Positions 26,910 through 36,497 are shown, counted from the stretch's first letter. The stretch is DNA of 64,000 nucleotides from Pseudomonadota bacterium (GCA_023451735.1 JAEXYH010000030.1:19358-83357), one strand, 5' to 3'. Program-made: numbers and translations. The notes: generated from the letters alone by a model not told the origin.

Positions 26910-27955
26910 TGCGGATTGCATTTTTTGTGAATTCTATTGCCGACGAGGCTTCGTTTTATACAACAACGGCGCTTGCGCTCGCGGCGATCGCTCGCGGTCA
27001 CGACGTCTGTTACCTGACACCCGGCGATTTCGTGCTGCGTCCCGACGACAGCTTGATGGTACGCGCGACCGCCGTCAAAACCGGAAAACCGAAGAAGCCC
27101 GAGGCCTTTGTCGCGGCATTGCAGAGCGATCAGGCCGAGATCCAGACGATCCCAATCGAGGACATAGACGTTATTTTCCTTCGTAATGATCCGTCGCAAG
27201 ATGCCGACGAGCGCCCTTGGGCAGCCCATGCCGGCATCATTTTTGGTCGCCTCGCAGCTGAGCGTGGCGTGCTCACGCTCAATGACCCGGAGGGCCTGGC
27301 TCGCGCGCAGAACAAGCTCTATTTCCAAGGTTTCCCCGAGGCCGTTCGCCCCAAAACCCTCATATCCAAAAGCATTGAGGAGATCCGTGCCTTCATCGAC
27401 GCGCAGAAACAGGGTGCCATCCTCAAGCCGCTGCAGGGCTCCGGAGGGAAAAATGTGTTCAAGATCGCATCCAGCAAGGAGGCCAACCTCAACCAGATCT
27501 TCGAGGCCGTCAGCGGCGAAGGTTACCTCATCGCACAAAGCTATCTTCCCGATGCGACGGCTGGCGACATTCGCCTGTTCCTGATGAACGGTCGGCCACT
27601 GCAGCGGGATGGCGCCTATGCTGCGCTGCGTCGTGTCCCCGCGAAGGGCGAGGTGCGCTCCAACATGCATGCCGCAGGGACAGCGGCGGAAGCCGAGATC
27701 ACGCCGGAAATTCTCGCCGTGGCGGAAATGGTTCGCCCCAAACTGATCGAAGACGGCATGTTTCTCGTAGGTCTCGACATCGTTGGCGACAAGATCCTCG
27801 AGATCAACGTGTTCACGCCGGGTGGGCTACCGGATATTGCCGAACTTCATGGTGTCGATCTCTCCACTGATGTCATCATCGCGTTGGAACAGAAGGTCGA
27901 AATCCGGAAAAATTATGCTGGTCGGATCAGTAACCGCGCTCTCGCCACGATGTAG
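26909..27955 (+). CDS. ATP-grasp ligase, glutathione-synthetase-like
   Basis: A 348-residue protein with the GshB organisation: an N-terminal Rossmann-like part (MRIAFFVNSIADEASFYTT, FLRNDPSQDA), then an ATP-grasp domain with GAILKPLQGSGGKNVFKI and Mg-binding LEINVFTPGG near residue 300. True GshB would be expected elsewhere with gshA. Here it is coupled to a DUF1704 peptidase and an amidohydrolase, so it probably ligates an amino acid or peptide to another acceptor. It is the last gene of the trio. Confidence 0.82.
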   Translation: MRIAFFVNSIADEASFYTTTALALAAIARGHDVCYLTPGDFVLRPDDSLMVRATAVKTGKPKKPEAFVAALQSDQAEIQTIPIEDIDVIFLRNDPSQDADERPWAAHAGIIFGRLAAERGVLTLNDPEGLARAQNKLYFQGFPEAVRPKTLISKSIEEIRAFIDAQKQGAILKPLQGSGGKNVFKIASSKEANLNQIFEAVSGEGYLIAQSYLPDATAGDIRLFLMNGRPLQRDGAYAALRRVPAKGEVRSNMHAAGTAAEAEITPEILAVAEMVRPKLIEDGMFLVGLDIVGDKILEINVFTPGGLPDIAELHGVDLSTDVIIALEQKVEIRKNYAGRISNRALATM

Positions 27956-28360
27956 AGGTGCTCAAGATTCGATCATTGATTGGGTAGTTCGGTCTTCAGC
28001 GAATACGGATCCTGGCCGTTGATCGCCGTAGATTTTCTACGGCAAATTCCGTGCCTGCTGGTTCAACGGGTCGACATGATCTCGTACAAGATCGTATGTC
28101 ATTTGCTCCCCCACATGCGCTTAGCCCGTATCGCGGACTGCCGGTGATCATTCGGTTTAATTGCAACTCCACAAGTGACATGCCTGTCGCGGTTGGTCTC
28201 CCAACCTCCGTTCAGCCTTTAAAACCGGCAGGCCGAGCCGTGAAGTGTTTCGGATCGTTGGTCCGTTGTTTGTTCTGGTGAACGAAGCCATGAGCATGCT
28301 TTTATGGTAATAGACAGCCCGCGAACCGAGAGAGCCTGCAGATGACGGAAGCATGTTGCT
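27956..28360. other. Intergenic region with a perfect hairpin
   Basis: About 400 bp between convergent operons. GCCGTAGA-TTT-TCTACGGC (28025-28043) is a perfect 8-bp stem with a 3-nt loop, placed about 70 bp after the ATP-grasp stop. No T tract follows on either strand, so it is a hairpin of unknown role rather than a proven terminator. I see no gene. Confidence 0.45.
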
Positions 28361-29977
28361 CTAGTGCACTTCGCCGCTACCTGCCTTGAGATTGACGTTA
28401 CGCAGGATCAGCGCGAGCGGGATAACCGCTGCCGAGATCAATGCCAGCACGTAAAACACATCGATGTAAGCAAGGAAGCTTGCCTGGGTTTCGATCTGCC
28501 GACCGATCCATGCGACGGCCTGGGTTTGCGCATCCGCAAGGGTCGAGCCGTGCTGGGCGAAATAGCCTTGCACCGATTTCAGCGTCTGCTGGTAGGCACC
28601 ATCCGACGGGATAGTATGCTCGACCAACATGTTCTGATGCCATTGCTGTCGATGCGCCAGCACGTTGGTAGCAATGCACACCCCGATCGAACCTCCCGTA
28701 TTACGGGCAGCGTTGATCAACGCTGATGCCTGGTCCGTCTGCTCCGGCTTCAGCCCGTCATAGGAGGCGGCCGTAATGGGAATAAAAATAAGTGGCAGAC
28801 CGATCCCCAGATAGAACCGTGCTTCAACGAAGAAACCAAAATTGAGGTGCGGATTGAGGCTGGTCATGAACCACATCGAGAAGGCTATCGTCGCAGCGCC
28901 GGCAGCGATCAGGTATTTTGGTTGTACCTTGGTGACCAAGCGCCCGGTCACGAACATCATGACCATGGTCACCAAACCGCCCGGCGAAAGCGCCAAACCG
29001 GCCCAAGTGGCCGTATATCCATAGTTTTCCTGCAGCACCTGCGGCACAAACTGGGTGGTGGCGATCAGGATCGCACCGATCGCCAGCATGACGATGAAAC
29101 AGGAACCGAATTGGCGTGTTGCCAGCAGCCGCACGTCGATCACCGGATTTTTTGCTTTCATCAACCATGGAACTGAGGCGAGGAAAGCGGCAATGCAAAT
29201 GACGGTGGTGACAATGATGAAATTTGAGTCGAACCAATCTTCCGTCTGCCCACGATCGAGTACCAGTTCGAGTGAGCCGAGGAAAAGCGCCACGAGTGCG
29301 AAGCCGACAATGTCGAAGCGGATGCCTTCGCGTTTCATGCGCCGACGCTCCCCCTCAGCCGATGGCGGATCCTGAACCAAAATGTAGACGAGAATAAACG
29401 CCAGAACACCGACCGGCCCATTGATGAGAAAACACCAATGCCAAGAAAAATTGTCGGATAGATAGCCGCCAAGGGTCGGACCGATCACCGGTGCGACGAC
29501 AACTGCGACACCGAAAACAGCAAAGGCCTGTCCACGCTTTTCTGGTGGAAAAGAGTCGGTCAGGATCGATTGCGATACGGGCACCATACCGCCACCAGCA
29601 AATCCTTGGATCATCCGAAATATCAGGAGAGACGGCAGGTCCCAGGCAAGGCCACAGAGGACCGATGAGAGTGTGAATACCGCCAGGCAGATCAGATAAA
29701 ATCGCTTACGGCCAAAACGTTGCGCGATAAAACTTGAAGCAATCAATGCGATCGCATTGGAAACAAGATAGGTCGTTACCACCCAGCTTGCCTCATCCGA
29801 GCTGATTGCAAGTCCACCCGAAATATAGCGCAACGCCACATTGGCGATGGTCGTGTCGAGGACCTCCATAAAGGCCGCGACCGCTACCACTATGGCGACC
29901 ACCCAGGGATTGGTCGCGCGACGGGTTTGCGTGCCGCTCCCGCTGACACCGCCGGCAACTGCGCTTTCAGCCGCCAT
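28361..29977 (-). CDS. DHA2-family MFS multidrug efflux transporter (EmrB-like)
   Basis: A 538-residue 14-helix major facilitator. Motif C-like and family-specific blocks are present: MEVLDTTIANVALRYISG in helix 1 with the Asp/Thr pair typical of EmrB, QRFGRKRFY (motif A loop), and GGGMVPVSQSILTDSFP. Helices continue to the C-terminus. It pumps toxic compounds across the inner membrane in complex with the HlyD-type adaptor encoded directly upstream (one base between the genes). An EcfG-type promoter in front of the adaptor gene suggests induction in the general stress response. Confidence 0.92.
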   Translation of the reverse strand: MAAESAVAGGVSGSGTQTRRATNPWVVAIVVAVAAFMEVLDTTIANVALRYISGGLAISSDEASWVVTTYLVSNAIALIASSFIAQRFGRKRFYLICLAVFTLSSVLCGLAWDLPSLLIFRMIQGFAGGGMVPVSQSILTDSFPPEKRGQAFAVFGVAVVVAPVIGPTLGGYLSDNFSWHWCFLINGPVGVLAFILVYILVQDPPSAEGERRRMKREGIRFDIVGFALVALFLGSLELVLDRGQTEDWFDSNFIIVTTVICIAAFLASVPWLMKAKNPVIDVRLLATRQFGSCFIVMLAIGAILIATTQFVPQVLQENYGYTATWAGLALSPGGLVTMVMMFVTGRLVTKVQPKYLIAAGAATIAFSMWFMTSLNPHLNFGFFVEARFYLGIGLPLIFIPITAASYDGLKPEQTDQASALINAARNTGGSIGVCIATNVLAHRQQWHQNMLVEHTIPSDGAYQQTLKSVQGYFAQHGSTLADAQTQAVAWIGRQIETQASFLAYIDVFYVLALISAAVIPLALILRNVNLKAGSGEVH

Positions 29978-29978
29978 G

Positions 29979-31148
29979 TCAGTTCCTCGGACGAACGGTG
30001 ACGGTTGGGATAACCGACATGCCCGGACCGATGGCGATATCGCTCGGCCATGCGTCGACAGTCACCTTCACGGGCACGCGCTGTGTTACCTTCACGTAGT
30101 TGCCGGTGGCGTTTTCAGCAGGCAGCAATGAAAATGCCGTTCCCGAACCTGGCTGCACCGAGGCCACCTTGCCCCTTAGAATGTGGTCAGGGTAGGCATC
30201 AATGGTCACGTCCACCGGTTGGCCGGGACGCATGTCGGTCAACTGGGTTTCCTTGAAATTGGCAGCAATCCACATATCGTCCGGCACGAACATGGCAATC
30301 GCCTGTCCCGCTTCGACGAACTGACCCTTGGAGCCGCTTAATTGCACGACGCGCCCCGGCTGGTCGGATCGAAGCTCGGTGTAGGTCAGGTTCTGTTGTG
30401 CGCTTTCCTTCTGCGCCTGCGCCTGTTTCAAACTGGCAAGTGCACTGGCACGCTCTGCCTGGGCAGCAACTTTGTTCTTGGTTGCAGATATGACACTCGC
30501 ACCCGCCTGATTGAAGGTTGCCTGGGCTTGGCGCAGGTTCGATTCCGATTGCTGTGACGTCTGCACTGTGCCAGCGCCGCCTTGCACCAGTTCGCGTTGA
30601 CGCTGTGCCTCGTTCTTCGCGAACTCAAGCGCTGCCTCTGCGGACGCTTGCTGCGCCTGCGCTTCTGTGATCGAGGCTTCCGTCACTCCGATCTGCGCGT
30701 CGGCGCTGGCGACAGAAGCCTTGGCAGCTTCGACCTGGCCATCTGCCTGGTCCAGGGCGATCTCGTAATCTCGCGGTACGATTTTGGCGATAACCGCGCC
30801 TGCCGCGATGTGCTGATTGTCGGTGACAACAACCTCTTCCAGGTAGCCAGAGACTTTCGCCGCGATGGAAAAACTTCGGGCTTCGATAAACGCATCATCG
30901 GTCGTCTCATATGGATGAAAATAAACCAGCCAGACGACGTAACTCACCACAGCCAGCCCGATCAGTGCCAGCGCTATCAGCGCCGTCCAGACAGGATGAC
31001 GTCGGACGAGAGATGGCCTCTTGTCTTCCTCGCCCCCATGCGCTGTCGCATTCTCATCGGAGGGACTTGCATTATTTTCGCGGATATCTTCGAGAACGGA
31101 GTCACGATCTGCGTCGTCATGTGACGCGCTTTCTTGGATCTGAGCCAC
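29979..31148 (-). CDS. HlyD-family membrane fusion protein (EmrA-like)
   Basis: A 389-residue adaptor. A cytoplasmic N-terminus of about 50 residues is followed by one membrane helix (VWTALIALALIGLAVVSYVVWLVYF). A biotinyl-lipoyl half-motif (TTDDAFIEARSFSIAAKVSGYLEEV) comes next, then a long alanine- and glutamine-rich coiled-coil hairpin at residues 125-250, the second lipoyl half and a beta-barrel (MWIAANFKETQLTDMRPGQPV). This is the EmrA layout. It links the EmrB-like pump with an outer-membrane channel not encoded here. Its ATG is 38 nt downstream of an EcfG-type promoter. Confidence 0.92.
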   Translation of the reverse strand: MAQIQESASHDDADRDSVLEDIRENNASPSDENATAHGGEEDKRPSLVRRHPVWTALIALALIGLAVVSYVVWLVYFHPYETTDDAFIEARSFSIAAKVSGYLEEVVVTDNQHIAAGAVIAKIVPRDYEIALDQADGQVEAAKASVASADAQIGVTEASITEAQAQQASAEAALEFAKNEAQRQRELVQGGAGTVQTSQQSESNLRQAQATFNQAGASVISATKNKVAAQAERASALASLKQAQAQKESAQQNLTYTELRSDQPGRVVQLSGSKGQFVEAGQAIAMFVPDDMWIAANFKETQLTDMRPGQPVDVTIDAYPDHILRGKVASVQPGSGTAFSLLPAENATGNYVKVTQRVPVKVTVDAWPSDIAIGPGMSVIPTVTVRPRN

Positions 31149-31186
31149 AATTTGCCCCTGCTGAAACGGCGGTTAGGAGCGATTTT

Positions 31187-31211
31187 AACGCGGGGATGGG
31201 AGACAGGTTCC
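31187..31211 (-). promoter_or_regulatory. EcfG (RpoE2)-type general stress promoter for the emrAB-like operon
   Basis: On the minus strand GGAAC (31211-31207), a 16-nt spacer and CGTT (31190-31187) match the consensus GGAAC-N16/17-cGTT exactly. The adaptor ATG is 38 nt downstream of the -10 element, the expected distance. Confidence 0.65.
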
Positions 31212-31291
31212 GCTCTACGGTCACCGCCAATGAAGAGCGATCTGCAGACCAAGGCTGGACGATGCCTCGCTTTCGGGCTCAGCGGTACCAA

Positions 31292-32026
31292 TCAACCTTG
31301 TGCCGTTGGACGCATGACAATGCTGCCAACATTCACCTCGGGCGGCTGTTCGACAGCGAAAACAATGCCGCGCGCAATAGCTTCGGCCGGCATGGCAATC
31401 GAACCCAAGTCATCGGCGATCTTTCTCTTCAAGCTTGGATCCGTGATGCTGTCTCCAAAATTGGTAGCGGTCATGCCCGGCGAGATTTCGGTAACACGTA
31501 GGCTGGGACCGGCCTCCTGGCGCAACGCCTCCGTCGCCGTCCGGACGGCATTCTTTGTTGCTGCATAGACGCCCATGGTCGGCACGATCTTCAGCCCGGC
31601 TGTTGAGATCACGTTGATGATGTGGCCGGAACCTTGGCGTGAAAACACCGGAAGCGACGCGGCAATGCCGTAAAGCGTTCCCCTCAAATTCACATCGATC
31701 ATCAGATCCCAATCATCAACCTGCAGTGCGTCGAAGCGTGAGATCGGCCCTACACCTGCGTTATTGACGATAACGTCGAGCTTGCCGCCTTCATTAACAG
31801 CAAGTGATACCAACGCGTCTAGGTCGGCCCTTTGGCGAACGTCCGTTTGCTTTAAAGCAACCCTACCGCCCGAGGCCAGGATCTCATCTGCGACCGTCCT
31901 GAGCGGCTCCAGCCGGCGCGCTCCAAGCACCACGAACGCACCTCTTTCCGCGAGCAGCTTAGCCGTTGCCCGGCCAATGCCGCTGCTCGCCCCGGTTATG
32001 ACGACGACTTTATTTTCGATGCTCAT
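31292..32026 (-). CDS. SDR family oxidoreductase
   Basis: A 244-residue classical SDR with VVITGASSGIGRATA, NNAGVGPISRFD, NVISTAGLK (Ser) and YAATKNAVRTA (Tyr-x-x-x-Lys). Arg residues after the second strand (GARRLEPL) suggest NADP(H) use. It diverges from an AraC regulator only 23 bp away, so the regulator binding site must overlap both promoters. The substrate is unknown. Confidence 0.87.
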   Translation of the reverse strand: MSIENKVVVITGASSGIGRATAKLLAERGAFVVLGARRLEPLRTVADEILASGGRVALKQTDVRQRADLDALVSLAVNEGGKLDVIVNNAGVGPISRFDALQVDDWDLMIDVNLRGTLYGIAASLPVFSRQGSGHIINVISTAGLKIVPTMGVYAATKNAVRTATEALRQEAGPSLRVTEISPGMTATNFGDSITDPSLKRKIADDLGSIAMPAEAIARGIVFAVEQPPEVNVGSIVMRPTAQG

Positions 32027-32049
32027 ATCTCATCTCCTATTGGATTTTG

Positions 32050-33030
32050 ATGGCGTGGACAGTAGAACACCGCTTCGAGATCATCTATGCGCTCAGGTCT
32101 AATGTTTTGTCGCGATCGTCTATCCCTGCACGAGACCCGCTCTCTGACGTGCTGCAAGTGCTCGGCGCCCATGTGGTGAGACGCACTCGCATTGAGGCAG
32201 GCGGTTCGTGGGCTTTTGCGTTCCCACCAGCAGGGCGGCTTAAGTTTGTCGCGGTTCTCGAGGGCGAACAGTGGATCCTCACGCCAGGAGAGCAATGCTG
32301 CCTCATGAAGAAGGGTGACGTTTGCCTGATAGGTCGGACGTCGTACATTATTGCGAGCGATCCCCAACTGGAGCCGCAAGACGGATTATCCCTTTATCCG
32401 GTAGGCGGATCTGACATTGCGCGGGTAAACTCTGGGGACGGGTTCGTTGGCATAGGGGGCTCGATAGCTTTCTCTGAAGAAAATGGCGATTTCCTTCTCG
32501 ACATGCTCCCTGGTTTCCTGCTCGTAGGACGAAGCGCGTCCGCTTCCGGCGCTATCGCAGCGGTTCTCGACCTTATTAGCAATGAAATCCTACGCGATGC
32601 GATGGGCACGGACATCGTTGCAGCCCGCCTTGCCGACGTTCTCGTGGTCGAGGCGCTGCGGGCATTGTCTGACGATGGTGAGCGCAACGGGCGCGGGTGG
32701 CTTGGAGCAATTTCAGATCCGCGCCTTGGACGCACGTTGCGTGCGATGCACCGCGATGTCGCCGAACCTTGGACAGTCGCCACGTTGGCGGAAGTAGCCG
32801 GCATGTCGCGCGCAGCGTTCTCTGCCAGGTTCACCCAGCAGGTTGGGCGGCCACCGCTCACCTATCTCCGTTACTGGCGGCTCACTCTGGCTCGAACCCT
32901 GTTGCTTCGAGAAACCAACTCTGTCGATGTCGTTGCCAGGAGCGTCGGCTATACATCTCAGAGCGCCTTCGGCAACGCTTATCGCCAAGCGTTTGGAACA
33001 TCGCCGCGATCACGCATTCGGGCCGCTTGA
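32050..33030 (+). CDS. AraC family regulator with cupin N-terminal domain
   Basis: A 326-residue AraC regulator. The N-terminal half resembles the Cupin_6 (PF12852) domain: PLSDVLQVLGAHVVRRTRIEAGGSW and the later PGFLLVGRS segment. The C-terminal AraC domain has WTVATLAEVAGMSRAAFSARFTQQVG and SVDVVARSVGYTSQSAFGNAYRQAFGTSP. ATG 32050 is used; a TTG directly ahead is possible. Typical partner of an adjacent divergent dehydrogenase responsive to small aldehydes or alcohols. Confidence 0.87.
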   Translation: MAWTVEHRFEIIYALRSNVLSRSSIPARDPLSDVLQVLGAHVVRRTRIEAGGSWAFAFPPAGRLKFVAVLEGEQWILTPGEQCCLMKKGDVCLIGRTSYIIASDPQLEPQDGLSLYPVGGSDIARVNSGDGFVGIGGSIAFSEENGDFLLDMLPGFLLVGRSASASGAIAAVLDLISNEILRDAMGTDIVAARLADVLVVEALRALSDDGERNGRGWLGAISDPRLGRTLRAMHRDVAEPWTVATLAEVAGMSRAAFSARFTQQVGRPPLTYLRYWRLTLARTLLLRETNSVDVVARSVGYTSQSAFGNAYRQAFGTSPRSRIRAA

Positions 33031-33264
33031 GCGAACCTCTCGAACAACACTGCCGAACGCCCTCTCCAAGCGATCAATCAATGGCCGCGCATCTCCCTCC
33101 ATGATGAGGTGAGCATAATCTTATCCAACAGCGAAAACGACATCGAACTGCTCCAAAGCGATCGCTGTTGGCGGCATCTCCAGAGACCGCGTCATGACTG
33201 AAGGGCTGATCGATCAAAGTTGCCTGATCCTACAATGAAAGACGTCTCCGACTGGGGGCTGGTG

Positions 33265-34215
33265 TCATCTAGCTATGGCGACGGCGGAAGCGGGGCCGCT
33301 GCTGAAGGTAACCCCAGTAAGGCTTTCTGAAACATCCCAGAGCCTGTTTGCCACTTCGGTGTCCAGCGACTGCTGCGGACGCTTCGCGTTGGTTGGGTAC
33401 CCACGCGTCTCGCCGAGCTTGTCCGGGCCATAGTATTCGCCGCCGCGAGCGCTCGCAGATGTTGCTGCAAACAGGCTCGGCAGCGCGCCTTGGGCCGCGG
33501 GCTGAAACAAAAACCACATGTAGGAGCGGACCAATCCCATAGGGCTGTGACGGCCCGGAGCGTTATGCAAGAGATCGGTCCGTGACACGCCCGGATGAGC
33601 TGCGATGCTGCTAACGCCCCATCCGTTTGCGTCGCTGCGCCGCTGGAGCTCGAATGCAAACATCAGGCACGCCAACTTTGACTGGGCGTAGACCGGCATT
33701 GGCTTATAGCTCCGCTCCGCTTGCAAGTCGTCAAAGTTGATGACACCGCTGCGGGCGGCAACGCTTGAAACCGATACCACCCGCGGTTCATCGCCGCGGC
33801 GAAGCAGCGGCAGGAGGTGTGCAGTCAACGCGAAGTGGCTGAGATAGTTGGTGCCGAATTGAAGTTCGAAGCCGTTTGACGTGGTGTTGCGCCGCGGCGG
33901 CGTCATCACGCCGGCGTTGTTGATTAACACATCGACACTTTCCCGATTTTCTCGAAGCCGGCCGCCAAACGCTGCGATCGATTGCAGGTTGCCAAGATCG
34001 ACGGGCTCGAAAGCAACCGTTGCGTTGGGCACACTCCGCTTTATCCTCGCCACGGCATCGTTGCCTTTTTGAGAGTTACGCCCCGCGATCACCACATCGC
34101 CGCCCGCGCGGGAGATAGCCAGCGCGGTTTCGAACCCGATGCCACCTGTGCCAGTCACGATAACGCTACGGCCATGTTGCAGTGGGATATTCTCGGTGGT
34201 CCAAGGGCTAGACAT
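33265..34215 (-). CDS. SDR family oxidoreductase with shortened glycine loop
   Basis: A 316-residue SDR of the retinol-dehydrogenase-like type, with NNAGVMTPPRR, VVSVSSVAAR and YAQSKLACLMFAFEL as active-site sequence, then AAHPGVSRTDL. The dinucleotide loop reads VTGTGGIGFETA: only two residues separate TG from GIG instead of three, so one residue of the TGxxxGxG motif is absent. The frame is otherwise intact. ATG 34215 follows GGAGA. Whether the enzyme still binds cofactor is unclear. It diverges from an AraC_N-type regulator gene. Confidence 0.8.
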   Translation of the reverse strand: MSSPWTTENIPLQHGRSVIVTGTGGIGFETALAISRAGGDVVIAGRNSQKGNDAVARIKRSVPNATVAFEPVDLGNLQSIAAFGGRLRENRESVDVLINNAGVMTPPRRNTTSNGFELQFGTNYLSHFALTAHLLPLLRRGDEPRVVSVSSVAARSGVINFDDLQAERSYKPMPVYAQSKLACLMFAFELQRRSDANGWGVSSIAAHPGVSRTDLLHNAPGRHSPMGLVRSYMWFLFQPAAQGALPSLFAATSASARGGEYYGPDKLGETRGYPTNAKRPQQSLDTEVANRLWDVSESLTGVTFSSGPASAVAIAR

Positions 34216-34596
34216 CAACAATTCTCCGTGAATTGAAACCTACATTCGAACAGATCGGATGAAGAAAACGGCTACCGAAAACGCTCATCTACCAGGGGCT
34301 TGCTTTTCGGTGCCCACACGTCGCTCGTTTCGGCAGGCAGCGACCCTAATACCAATGCGGCTTGAACGACTAAGCAGAACATCGTGGCGTTCGAGACCGC
34401 AAGGTGGTTGCGCCCGGCGATTTGCTTTTGATCTAGCGACGCTCCATGTCATGCTCATTTCCAACATCGTTTCGACCACTTGACGCTAGATGGAGATTCC
34501 TATCGGCAGAATGCCCGAATTCGCAAAAAACTTGCCTATTCCTACAACCGATTATAAGCATGCGTGGAGCTTTGGTCATTTCCTGGCACAAGAGTG
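34216..34596. other. Intergenic region between divergent genes
   Basis: About 380 bp holding the promoters of the SDR (minus) and the AraC regulator (plus). I could not pick out an operator or assign sigma factor elements, and the short frames present are not protein-like. Confidence 0.4.
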
Positions 34597-35532
34597 ATGG
34601 AGGGTCGGTTGGCGTCGCCGCTTCTTGAAGCCGTTACAGCGTATGTCGAGAGCAAGGGGGGTGGGCAAGGCTTGTTTCCCACCCAAATCACCGGCGTGAA
34701 CGTCGTCCGGTCCTTTCAGTCTATGATGCCCATGCGGCAGATTTATCGGCCTTCTCTCTGTGTTGTCATCCAGGGAGCCAAGGAGATAAGTTTCGGCAGC
34801 GACAGGTTGGACTACCGAGCGATGCAGTGCCTGGTGGTGAGTGTGGAATTGCCTGCCAGCGGCCGGATCGTCGAAGCGAGTGAGGAATGCCCATATCTTG
34901 GTATAATGATTGATTTGGACGTCGCCGTTCTGCGTGAAGTGCTTGAGAAACTGGTCATAGATCCTGCGCCCTCGGCGGAACCGGGACCCTGCGTTTTTGT
35001 GGGGAATGTCGACGAACCTCTGGCGGACTGCATGCTGCGCCTCATCCGGTTGTCCGATACGCCGAAGGCAATTCCCATCCTTTACCCGTCGTTGATGCGT
35101 GAGATCTGCTATTGGCTTTTGAGCGGACCGCACGGGCGCGACCTTTGCAATCTTGCTCTTCCGGATACTGCTACAGAACGCGTCGCCAAAGCCATTTACG
35201 TCTTGCATGCCAGTTTTGCAAAAACACTTCGTGTGGAGCAATTGGCGAACACCGCGCGGATGAGCCCGTCGTCGTTCCATCAGCATTTCAAGGCTTTGAC
35301 ATCAATGACTCCTTTGCAGTTTCAGAAACAGCTTCGCCTGCTCGAAGCGCGTCGTCTGATGTTGGCCGAAGCAGCAAACGTAGCAGAGGCAGCATATCAG
35401 GTCGGCTATGAGAGCCCATCCCAGTTCAGCCGAGAATACTCCCGGACTTTTGGCCTTGCTCCAAAGCAGGATGCGATAAATCAGCAACGACTTTATAGCC
35501 AGTTCGCGAGCCGCAAAATTAGAAGCGCCTGA
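34597..35532 (+). CDS. AraC family regulator (AraC_N type)
   Basis: A 311-residue regulator. The N-terminal domain matches the AraC_N family (PF06719): YRPSLCVVIQGAKEISFGSDRLDYRAMQCLVVSVELPASGRI, the cupin-like sensor. The C-terminal AraC domain contains LRVEQLANTARMSPSSFHQHFKALTSMTPLQFQKQLRLLEARRLM and VAEAAYQVGYESPSQFSREYSRTFG. ATG 34597 or GTG 34564 may be the start. Such regulators usually control an adjacent divergent oxidoreductase; the SDR at 33265 is the candidate. It is convergent with a LysR gene, only 3 bp away. Confidence 0.88.
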   Translation: MEGRLASPLLEAVTAYVESKGGGQGLFPTQITGVNVVRSFQSMMPMRQIYRPSLCVVIQGAKEISFGSDRLDYRAMQCLVVSVELPASGRIVEASEECPYLGIMIDLDVAVLREVLEKLVIDPAPSAEPGPCVFVGNVDEPLADCMLRLIRLSDTPKAIPILYPSLMREICYWLLSGPHGRDLCNLALPDTATERVAKAIYVLHASFAKTLRVEQLANTARMSPSSFHQHFKALTSMTPLQFQKQLRLLEARRLMLAEAANVAEAAYQVGYESPSQFSREYSRTFGLAPKQDAINQQRLYSQFASRKIRSA

Positions 35533-35535
35533 GCG

Positions 35536-36441
35536 TCATATGGTAGCATCCCACTTGTAGCTTTTGACAAACTCAAGAAATGCGCGCATCGCGGCACTTG
35601 GGAGGCGTCGGTTGGGGTAGTAGAGAAACCAACTTGGCAAAGCTGGGCGCCATTCGATGAGTATCTCGATCAACTGGCCACCAACAATATGGGGTTTGGC
35701 ATAGTCGTCCAGAACATAGGCGATACCTTTGCCGGCCAACGCCGCCTGAAGCTCGTTATGTGCCGAACTGACTGTCAAGCGTCCGTCAGGCGTGACATTG
35801 AGCTCGTCCTTTCCATTGACGAACCGCCACGTCATCAAGGTGCCACCTGGGAACCTTCGCCTGATACAATCATGATTGACGAGATCTTGCGGCGCTACAG
35901 GCCGGCCTGCCCTTTCAATGTAATCTGGTGACGCGACGATTGCATATCGTAACGCTGGTCCCAGCGGAACCGCGATCATATCCTGGGCCAGCTGCTTGCC
36001 GAATCTTACGCCTGCATCGAAACCCTGCTCAACGATATCGATCACGGCGGCATCACTGATGATCTCGACCTTCACCTCGCTGAACGTTTCCATGAAGTCG
36101 AATACGAGGCGGCATAGAAGATGATCGACAGCCGGTGCAGGCGCGTTGATCCGAAGAGTGCCCGAGGGAGTGTCCCTCAGTTCATCGACCTCGGCGATCG
36201 CAAGTCTAATGTCTGCCAATGCAGGGGCAAGGCGGTCCAGGAGACGTTGTCCTGCCTCGGTTGGAAACACACTTCGTGTGGTTCGATTGAGCAGACGAAT
36301 GCCGAGCGCCTCTTCCAGAGCATTGATCGTTTGGCTTAGGGCGGAGGAAGAGATGCCGCGCTCCTGTGCCGCCGCACGGAAGCCACCGCAACGAACGATC
36401 GCCGCAAAAACATCGAGACTATCAAGACGGAGCGCAATCAT
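35536..36441 (-). CDS. LysR family transcriptional regulator
   Basis: A 301-residue LysR protein. Winged helix at residues 5-65: LDVFAAIVRCGGFRAAAQERGISSSALSQTINALEEALGIRLLNRTTRSVFPTEAG. The effector-binding domain includes VDIVEQGFDAGVRFGKQL and YAIVASPDYIER. It diverges from the Tat-exported metallo-beta-lactamase-fold and aldo/keto reductase genes, which it probably controls. An inverted repeat lies in the shared gap. Confidence 0.9.
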   Translation of the reverse strand: MIALRLDSLDVFAAIVRCGGFRAAAQERGISSSALSQTINALEEALGIRLLNRTTRSVFPTEAGQRLLDRLAPALADIRLAIAEVDELRDTPSGTLRINAPAPAVDHLLCRLVFDFMETFSEVKVEIISDAAVIDIVEQGFDAGVRFGKQLAQDMIAVPLGPALRYAIVASPDYIERAGRPVAPQDLVNHDCIRRRFPGGTLMTWRFVNGKDELNVTPDGRLTVSSAHNELQAALAGKGIAYVLDDYAKPHIVGGQLIEILIEWRPALPSWFLYYPNRRLPSAAMRAFLEFVKSYKWDATI

Positions 36442-36497
36442 TGCGAAGCATGCCTTATCAAGCTGATCAAGTCTGCATCACTTATCAGCGCAGTAAA

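Noticed and set aside
26909..27955. Housekeeping glutathione synthetase (gshB)
   Set aside because: The fold matches, but the gene is translationally coupled to a DUF1704 peptidase and amidohydrolase and not to glutathione genes, so I did not assign the symbol.
28025..28043. Terminator of the ATP-grasp operon
   Set aside because: The hairpin is perfect, but no T tract follows on either strand; kept only as a hairpin.
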